Assembly: GCA_001780895.1 (NCBI GenBank)
Contig: MFJJ01000030.1
Span: 1 to 6,445 of the forward strand
Source: Candidatus Gottesmanbacteria bacterium RIFCSPHIGHO2_01_FULL_46_14
Lineage (GTDB): Bacteria; Patescibacteriota; Microgenomatia; UBA10105; UBA927
Direction of reading: 5' to 3'
DNA: 6,445 nucleotides
The notes below the pieces were generated by a model. The model was not told where the DNA came from. It was given only the letters and a program-made list of their open reading frames with translations, and did no database searches. Position 1 is the first letter of the stretch, and every line of letters starts with the position of its first letter. The translations under genes and the position numbers were made by a program. Positions 1 to 5,304 of the stretch are shown here, piece by piece.

Positions 1-220
1 CATGACGAACATGAAGAAATGTGCCTCGCTTGGCGGCAACCAGGTTTACCAGTGCAATACCTTCAAGTGTTGACCCCTCATAAAAGCCTAATCGCCATAT
101 CTTCTCTCCTTGGGCTTTAACAACATCACCCCATAACCACGATTGAAATAACGCGTTTGACCCATGTGTCTCCCAAAACGCATTCCAGATCATTGATGAG
201 TTAATCTCTTTGATTGTCAT
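1..220 (-). CDS. FemAB-family peptidoglycan aminoacyltransferase, N-terminal part (cut by left window edge)
   Basis: This reading frame was translated by hand and is open for 73 codons from ATG at 218-220 to the window edge. The visible protein has the typical FemA/FemB/FemX N-terminus: a Trp-rich FQSWLWGDVVKAQGEKIWRL segment (residues 25-44), then GFYEG (45-49), a strand GIALVNLV (54-61), and FLHVRH (68-73) just before the edge, where the family usually has a (Y/F)LYxPRGP-like motif. Family members carry two GNAT-like folds and use aminoacyl-tRNA to add amino acids to the stem peptide of lipid-linked peptidoglycan precursor on the cytoplasmic face of the membrane. The ATG overlaps the TGA of the metallo-hydrolase gene as ATGA (217-220). 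No Shine-Dalgarno is visible in the preceding 20 bases, so reinitiation after the upstream stop is likely. Full proteins are usually about 330-420 residues, so roughly four fifths is missing. The family call is fairly secure; the amino acid added cannot be told. Confidence 0.82.
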   Translation of the reverse strand, partial: MTIKEINSSMIWNAFWETHGSNALFQSWLWGDVVKAQGEKIWRLGFYEGSTLEGIALVNLVAAKRGTFLHVRH

Positions 221-789
221 ATGGCAACACTTGTAGGTTCCCCGTGTCCGGGGTACAAAATTGTTTCTTTCGGTAGGTTCAGAATTTTTTGTATTGATCG
301 CGTTAACTCGTGTGCATTTGAATACCTAAAATCGGTTCTCCCTACGCCACCTCCTGCAAAAAGCACGTCGCCGACGAAAGCAATATGCGATTCTGGTGCG
401 TATAAAACGATACCACCTGGCGTATGACCGGGGGTATGCATGACGCGAAGCCCAAGGGGAAGAATATCTCCATCATTAATCGTTTTATCAACTTTCGGTG
501 GGGGATCAGTACGGGGAACCCTCATGCGATCTAATAAAAATATATCACGTGCATGGATGTAAAATGGCGTATTCAATGCCGTTTGAATCTCAAATGCGGC
601 AGTCACGTGATCTGAGTGGCCGTGAGTAGCAATGATGGCAACAAGAGGAACCTTAAGTTTTGATAGAATATACTGACCATCGTCACCGGGATCGATAATA
701 ATTGCCTCGTTGCCATCGTGAACCAGATAGCAATTTGCTGCCATCTGTCCGACGATGAGTTGTTCAACGTTTAATTTGTTGGAGGACAT
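217..789 (-). CDS. Metallo-beta-lactamase-fold hydrolase, glyoxalase II-like (YcbL type)
   Basis: The protein has 190 residues with the full dinuclear-metal ligand set of the MBL fold: THGHSDH (H56, H58, D60, H61), H122 in HTPGHTPGG, D141 in GDVLFAGGGVGRTDF, and H182 in YPGHGEPT. The early NCYLV (19-23) and IIDPGDD (31-37) strands and the short length without a C-terminal helical domain match small glyoxalase-II-like proteins such as YcbL. Characterised relatives hydrolyse thioesters, including S-lactoylglutathione, but the physiological substrate here is unknown. The frame could begin at TTG (802-804), five codons earlier. ATG at 787-789 is preferred because an AGG lies six bases upstream of it, while nothing resembling a ribosome site precedes the TTG. 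The start lies inside the end of the DegT-type gene (26-base overlap), and its TGA overlaps the FemAB start. All ligands are present, so it should be active. Any link to envelope synthesis is by context only. Confidence 0.9.
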   Translation of the reverse strand: MSSNKLNVEQLIVGQMAANCYLVHDGNEAIIIDPGDDGQYILSKLKVPLVAIIATHGHSDHVTAAFEIQTALNTPFYIHARDIFLLDRMRVPRTDPPPKVDKTINDGDILPLGLRVMHTPGHTPGGIVLYAPESHIAFVGDVLFAGGGVGRTDFRYSNAHELTRSIQKILNLPKETILYPGHGEPTSVAI

Positions 790-1900
790 ATGTTGCCTGC
801 GCAATCGGTATTCGCGTGGGGAGGTTGATAATATGAGCTGCGGCTTTTTCCGCGTTCGGACATGAGCCGGGTTTGTAGCCGATTGCCGCCAAATTCACTC
901 CGGCAGGATCAATCACATTGTGATACCAGTTGCCCAATAACACACCGTGCTGTTTAGCTTTTTGGATAATCCCGTCTGGATTATCAACAAGCATGGGAAA
1001 ACGCAGGTAATTGTCTTCTTTTCCGTAATACCGCGATACTTCTCGACGCTGCCTGGCAAACCGATCGAGCTTCCTCAGTTGATTGAACAGTAAAACGGCC
1101 AAAGCATTCGGAAATGTGGCAAAAAGCTCACGAGGCTTTCCGGCATGCTTTTCTTCCGGATACACGGGAAACGATAATAGATGCAGCTTCTGAAGAATCA
1201 CAAGAAGTATTTTTCCAATTATGACGTCGTACAATAGTGATATCATGGAGAAGGCGATCGGATGCAGCAACTGCTGGAATATCCAGAAATTATTCGGATG
1301 AGGCAATCCTTTTTCGTATTTGTTTAATTTGTCATTTGCCATTTGATATTTGGAATTAATGACGGCTCCCCCACCCCAAACGCTTGAAATCACTTTATCT
1401 CTTCCAAAGCTAAAAAATGCCGCGTCGCCACTGATGTGCAATCCGAGGCTATGTGCAAAATCTTCGATTATGAGTAGCCCATGTTTTTTTGCGATTTTTG
1501 CTAACTCCACAAGGTCCGCCGGAATACCAAACGTATGTTGAATAATTATTGCTTTTGTTTTATTTGTTATTTTCTTTTCTACATTTTGTGGATCGATATT
1601 GCATGTGTCGTCTATATCAACATAGACTGGTGTTGCCCCTGACCACAACACACTATTGGGAACAGCAACGCACGTAAATGCCTGAATAATTACTTCGTCC
1701 CCTGTCCCAATCTCAAAAGATTTCAATATTGCAAACAGCGAAACTCGTCCGCTGCTAAAAAGTGTTATCTCGCCACCAAACCACTGCCGGACTCTCAGTA
1801 GCGCTTCACCGTTTTGCCACTTCCACGGAGAAAAAAGCGTTTGTATCGCAAGCCACACATCGTCGGGTTCGGTATTGGGAGATAATGAAGCAGAAATCAT
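764..1900 (-). CDS. DegT/DnrJ/EryC1/StrS-family PLP-dependent enzyme with a hydrophobic insertion
   Basis: This 378-residue protein is a fold-type I PLP enzyme of the sugar aminotransferase family. Visible features are LFSSGRVSLFAIL (48-60) at the cofactor phosphate site, GDEVIIQAFTCVAVPNSV (67-84), IIEDFAHSLG (144-153) with D147 expected to pair with the PLP ring nitrogen, and FFSFGRDKVISSVWGGG (162-178) with K169 as the likely Schiff-base lysine. The C-terminus NLPTRIPI (359-366) matches the family's usual ending. Relatives aminate nucleotide-linked keto-sugars, mostly for surface glycans; the substrate here is unknown. Residues about 207-246 are strongly hydrophobic (positions 1163-1282), which is unusual for a soluble aminotransferase and suggests membrane or lipid contact. 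The start ATG overlaps the Mur ligase stop as ATGA (1897-1900), with no clear Shine-Dalgarno. The end overlaps the metallo-hydrolase by 26 bases. Family is secure; an aminotransferase reaction is likely but unproven. Confidence 0.87.
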   Translation of the reverse strand: MISASLSPNTEPDDVWLAIQTLFSPWKWQNGEALLRVRQWFGGEITLFSSGRVSLFAILKSFEIGTGDEVIIQAFTCVAVPNSVLWSGATPVYVDIDDTCNIDPQNVEKKITNKTKAIIIQHTFGIPADLVELAKIAKKHGLLIIEDFAHSLGLHISGDAAFFSFGRDKVISSVWGGGAVINSKYQMANDKLNKYEKGLPHPNNFWIFQQLLHPIAFSMISLLYDVIIGKILLVILQKLHLLSFPVYPEEKHAGKPRELFATFPNALAVLLFNQLRKLDRFARQRREVSRYYGKEDNYLRFPMLVDNPDGIIQKAKQHGVLLGNWYHNVIDPAGVNLAAIGYKPGSCPNAEKAAAHIINLPTRIPIAQATYVLQQIKR

Positions 1901-3273
1901 ACGAGTTCGTTAAGAATTTTGAGAGCCTCTTTTCCTTTAAATAACACTGTATCTCCGGACACTACAATTTTGCGGATATATTCACTTGCCTCTTTTGGCT
2001 CATATACATTACCAGGAAAAAATTTTAGATAATTTTTGTTCGTAAGTATAATCGCGTCACAAACTTCTGCCGCCCGTTTCCCCACTCGCGCGTGCACAGA
2101 CTGTGCATACGCACCGAGCTCAATCATCGGCTGAAACACAAGAATCTTTTTGCCTTTGGTCGTTGCCAAATAATCAAGCGCTGCCATTGCTGCATCGGGA
2201 TTGTTATTAAATGTGTCATCAATAAATGTAGAGCCATTGATTCCTTCGATTGGCTTCATCATGCGGTCGATCGGAGTAATTTTCTCCACTGTTTTTGCGG
2301 CATCTGCAAGACTCATCCCGGCGGCGACAGCAGTTGTTATTGCCAATGAAATATTATGCGCCTGATGAATTCCTACAACAGGAGCATATACGCGGATGGA
2401 GTTTAGACGAAACGATATTCCCTCTGGTTTTTGCACGATGCTGGTGATTTGTACCTCTCGCACGTCGAGTTTATCTTTTTTTGCCCAACCAATCATCGTT
2501 TTTACATACGCATTATCATTGTTCATAACCGCGATCCGTTTTCCGGTAAGCCCAGCAAGTAACTCATATTTTGCTTTCATGGTGTTTTCAATCGAACCAA
2601 ACAAATCCTGATGTTGTTCATTAATTGCGGTGATAATTCCGATCTGTGGCCGAACCATCCGCACCATTTCGGCAATTTCTCCCCGCTTATACGCACCCAT
2701 TTCAACAACAAAAATCTCGTGTTCCGATTGCAGTTTTCGTAAAATAACTTCTGCTATCCCGATTAAAGAATTCTGGCTTTTTTCGGTTTTGAGTGCGTTA
2801 AATTTTGAGGAAAGAATCGTTGCAAGATACTCCTTTGTTGACGTTTTTCCGTAACTTCCCGTAATTCCGATAACAAAAAGATTCTTGTGCGCTCTTATTT
2901 TTTCCGTGGCTTTACCAATTATCCACTGATGATAGAAATACTGAGGAATACTCACGATGAATACAAACAATCCTATTAACGGAAACGAAAGAAGGTCCAG
3001 GATAAAAAGTCTCCACAAAGGATGAAATGGGAGTGCGAAATAAATGAGCAATTCACTTATGAACGTCATAATACAAAACAAAATGGTTTTCGGAGAAATT
3101 TTGAGGCCTCTGTACGGAAGAAAATATAGTTTTTTCCCTTGATCGGTCCGCAAATGAATACGCATCCGGTCAAATCTCCATTCCTTGACCCACCAAAGCT
3201 GGATAAATGCTACGATGTTATGAATGATGCGAAAGATCCATGCAACGCCTAGGACTGTGATCAAAAAAATCAT
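1897..3273 (-). CDS. Membrane-anchored Mur ligase family protein (MurF-like)
   Basis: The 458-residue protein joins an N-terminal membrane region to the central and C-terminal domains of a Mur ligase. Likely membrane helices are residues 2-28, about 62-81 and about 86-110, with a basic stretch between the first two. The ATP-binding loop is GITGSYGKTS (136-145, K143). Other ligase motifs follow: EMGAYKRGEI (191-200), where MurF has an E(L/M)G-xx-xGEI motif; INEQHQDLFGS (217-227); AKYE (234-237), whose K235 fits the carbamylated lysine; HNISLA (306-311); and DDTFNNNP (352-359), like MurF DDSYNANP. IELGAYAQSVHARVG (384-398) matches the MurF C-terminal domain. MurF joins D-Ala-D-Ala to UDP-MurNAc-tripeptide using ATP. 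The MurF N-terminal domain that binds the UDP part is absent, replaced by the membrane helices, so the substrate could be membrane-bound and MurF identity is not certain. The ATG overlaps the hydrolase stop (3270-3273); a weak GGA lies six bases upstream. Confidence 0.88.
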   Translation of the reverse strand: MIFLITVLGVAWIFRIIHNIVAFIQLWWVKEWRFDRMRIHLRTDQGKKLYFLPYRGLKISPKTILFCIMTFISELLIYFALPFHPLWRLFILDLLSFPLIGLFVFIVSIPQYFYHQWIIGKATEKIRAHKNLFVIGITGSYGKTSTKEYLATILSSKFNALKTEKSQNSLIGIAEVILRKLQSEHEIFVVEMGAYKRGEIAEMVRMVRPQIGIITAINEQHQDLFGSIENTMKAKYELLAGLTGKRIAVMNNDNAYVKTMIGWAKKDKLDVREVQITSIVQKPEGISFRLNSIRVYAPVVGIHQAHNISLAITTAVAAGMSLADAAKTVEKITPIDRMMKPIEGINGSTFIDDTFNNNPDAAMAALDYLATTKGKKILVFQPMIELGAYAQSVHARVGKRAAEVCDAIILTNKNYLKFFPGNVYEPKEASEYIRKIVVSGDTVLFKGKEALKILNELV

Positions 3274-3992
3274 AACGATTCCAGAAATCTTTGTACATAC
3301 GGTACGAATCGTTGAGGCTCTTTGAAAGGCACACCATGATCGGCGTCGGCAATGATCACGAGTTCGGATCTCTCGATTACCCTATGCATTCGTTCGGCAA
3401 TAGACGGTGGAACGATAATATCAAGCTCTCCCCATAAAAGAAGCGTCGGAATTGATATGCTTTCCATGCTGTGTACAAGATCTTCCCCAACGATATGCTT
3501 AAACGTTTCTCGCATCGCCCCTTCTGCACGGAAAAATTCTTTCGCGCCAACCACATAATAATACCACCGGCGGACCTGATCCTGAAAAAGCGATAACGGC
3601 GGAATTGAAAAGAGCAAATTACCGATTTTTGCTAGTGCGATGAATACCATTAGTCTTTTCTTGGGAATAGGCGTAAAACCCGGAGTTCCGGTCAAAATAA
3701 GTGCTCGAACACTATTTGGATACAACTGATTAAATCTGAGCGCTACTCGCCCGCCAAAAGAGTGCCCCACAAGTATAGGATTAGAAATTTTATTGGATTT
3801 GAAAAAACTAAATAAAAACGATGCATAGTCGGAAAGCGTCAGGGGATTTTTGGGTATTTGAGATTTTCCGAATCCGGGTAAATCTGGAGCATATGTTTTG
3901 TACCCCAAGCGCTCAAACTCAGCGGCTAACGGAGCAAATCGTTCGGCCGATAATCCCCATCCGTGAAGGATAACCAGAGGTGCTTTTTTCAT
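3270..3992 (-). CDS. Alpha/beta-fold serine hydrolase
   Basis: The 240-residue protein shows the whole alpha/beta hydrolase signature. HGWG (10-13) forms the oxyanion region, DLPGFGKS (37-44) follows the second core strands, GHSFGG (76-81) is the nucleophile elbow with S78, LLLWGELDIIVP (184-195) carries the acid D191, and DADHG (216-220) carries H219. A cap of about residues 105-175 (helical, with aromatic stretch RRWYYYVVG) would shape the substrate site. No signal peptide is evident, so it should be cytoplasmic. The fold covers esterases, lipases, peptidases and thioesterases, so the substrate cannot be named from sequence. The gene sits between the sugar-nucleotide enzyme and the membrane Mur ligase, and overlaps both by four bases (ATGA at 3989-3992 and 3270-3273), which suggests a role in the same envelope pathway. 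No Shine-Dalgarno is visible before its start, only an A-rich stretch, so translation probably depends on the upstream gene. Confidence 0.9.
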   Translation of the reverse strand: MKKAPLVILHGWGLSAERFAPLAAEFERLGYKTYAPDLPGFGKSQIPKNPLTLSDYASFLFSFFKSNKISNPILVGHSFGGRVALRFNQLYPNSVRALILTGTPGFTPIPKKRLMVFIALAKIGNLLFSIPPLSLFQDQVRRWYYYVVGAKEFFRAEGAMRETFKHIVGEDLVHSMESISIPTLLLWGELDIIVPPSIAERMHRVIERSELVIIADADHGVPFKEPQRFVPYVQRFLESL

Positions 3993-5302
3993 GAAGATAG
4001 TTTCTTTTTATAGGAATCACGCGACAGCTCCCGAACACGTTTTGTATTTTTGGCAATCGTCATATCCGATGTACCGCTGACAAAACTTTGCTCGGGAATG
4101 TCGGTCGATACAGTAATTCCCGCGCCGACAAAAGAATCTGCGCCGATTTTTACTCCCGGCATGATACTTGCGTTGACGCCTATTCGCACGAAACTCCCGA
4201 TCATCGCCCCCAACTTCGAACGCCCGGTACCTAACTTTTTTCCGCCAACGACTGACGAAATCTCCCCTTCATCAAGCCGAAGATTAGCTAGCACCGATCC
4301 GGATCCCATGCTGACATTCTCTTCGAGCACACTGTCACCGACGTAATTGCTATGAAACCAGCAATTGTCCCCTATATAACTTCTCGTAATGTCGCTGTTA
4401 AATCCTATGACACAACCACCTCCTATATGACTTTCCCGAATCATACTGTTGTTGCCGATAATGGTATTTTTTCCGATATACACCGGACCGACTATTTTGG
4501 TATTATCAAAAATTTTGACATTATCTTCGATATGTATCGGACCGTCCAGTATTGCAGACGGGGCGACGTGAATATTTTTCCCCCGATACTCTTTTGCCAT
4601 CCGTGTTAAAAAATACGTACTCATGTCGAGAAGGTGCCAAGGGTATTTGAGCGGCAGCCAAATATCTTCATAGGATATGAATTGAAACGGTGATTTTTTT
4701 AACAACGTATCGAGCGCACGTTCATAGACATCATCCTGCTCACTGGTCTGGCGCGCGAGGATGTCAAAAAATTCCGCGGGCTTGTCTACATAGTGAAAAA
4801 CTAAATTAACTAGGTCGCTGGGTTGGTTGCCATCCCCAGGTTTTTCTACAATTCCGGTAACCCGATCGCCATGTGTCTCGAGGTAGCCAAGATCAAAGTA
4901 CCGATCAACTTTCTTCCCTACGAGAAATGACACACCCGTATCTACATTCGATGCAAGCTCGTTGTACAGATCGGGACTAACGACATCTTCTGCGTTGACA
5001 ACAAGCATCGGCGCGTTCCCGATATGCTCCCGAACCCGCAATAGGGCATCTCCCATACCCACCGCTTCCTGCTGAATGACGGTATGAATCTCCATATCCG
5101 GTACCACCAGGTCCATATAGAATTGGACATCGGCGGGATTAATGACGAGAATGACCTTGCGGAACCCGGCTCGGGCAAATCGTTCCAGATTGTGGACGAT
5201 GAGAGGTTTACCAAAAAACCGTATGAGTGCCTTATTGGTCTCAAAAGGCCAAAAGCGCTTCCCGCGACCGGCCGCCAGTATTACAACGTACACTGTATCC
5301 AT
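3989..5302 (-). CDS. Sugar-1-phosphate nucleotidylyltransferase with C-terminal left-handed beta-helix (GlmU/archaeal ST0452-like)
   Basis: The 437-residue protein has two domains. Residues 1-235 are a nucleotidylyltransferase fold: the nucleotide-binding loop ILAAGRGKRF (8-17), K24, QQEAVGMGDAL (77-87), NAED (103-106, with D106 in the usual metal-ligand place), EKPGD (153-157) and YPWHLLDM (220-227). Residues about 245-405 are hexapeptide repeats (for example VGPVYIGKNTIIGNNS) forming a left-handed beta-helix, with GSGSVLANLRLDE (333-345) and MIGSFVRIGVNASIMPGVKI, the arrangement seen in archaeal GlmU-like enzymes. Such enzymes make UDP-sugars, often UDP-GlcNAc, from UTP and sugar-1-phosphate; some also acetylate amino-sugar-1-phosphate. 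UDP-GlcNAc would feed MurA, encoded two bases upstream. H317 and Y320 could match the acetyltransferase His and Tyr of ST0452, but G346 and S349 stand where lysines are recalled, so acetyltransferase activity is doubtful. It has the best ribosome site in the window, AAGGA six bases before ATG. Confidence 0.88.
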   Translation of the reverse strand: MDTVYVVILAAGRGKRFWPFETNKALIRFFGKPLIVHNLERFARAGFRKVILVINPADVQFYMDLVVPDMEIHTVIQQEAVGMGDALLRVREHIGNAPMLVVNAEDVVSPDLYNELASNVDTGVSFLVGKKVDRYFDLGYLETHGDRVTGIVEKPGDGNQPSDLVNLVFHYVDKPAEFFDILARQTSEQDDVYERALDTLLKKSPFQFISYEDIWLPLKYPWHLLDMSTYFLTRMAKEYRGKNIHVAPSAILDGPIHIEDNVKIFDNTKIVGPVYIGKNTIIGNNSMIRESHIGGGCVIGFNSDITRSYIGDNCWFHSNYVGDSVLEENVSMGSGSVLANLRLDEGEISSVVGGKKLGTGRSKLGAMIGSFVRIGVNASIMPGVKIGADSFVGAGITVSTDIPEQSFVSGTSDMTIAKNTKRVRELSRDSYKKKLSS

Positions 5303-5304
5303 AC

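Noticed and set aside
231..258. Possible stem-loop: TTGTA/TACAA and CCCCG/CGGGG arms around TGTC, with a four-base bulge.
   Set aside because: It lies inside the metallo-hydrolase gene and encodes the conserved YPGHGEPT motif. There is no T-run after it, so it is not a credible terminator. The FemAB gene follows immediately and needs read-through.
221..427. Plus-strand open frame of 68 codons.
   Set aside because: It is antisense to the well-supported metallo-hydrolase, shows no recognisable motifs, and has low-complexity translation typical of a shadow frame.
4240..4560. Hexapeptide-repeat region considered as a DNA repeat array.
   Set aside because: The repetition is at protein level (I/V-G-x4 spacing) with divergent codons. 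No exact tandem DNA unit was seen.
4050..4609. Two plus-strand open frames of 98 and 85 codons.
   Set aside because: Both are antisense to the hexapeptide-repeat region of the nucleotidylyltransferase. The Pro/Thr-rich translation reflects the complement of the repeats, not a protein.
4942..5244. Minus-strand open frame of 100 codons inside the nucleotidylyltransferase.
   Set aside because: It is an out-of-frame reading of a gene whose own frame carries the family motifs, and it has no recognisable features.
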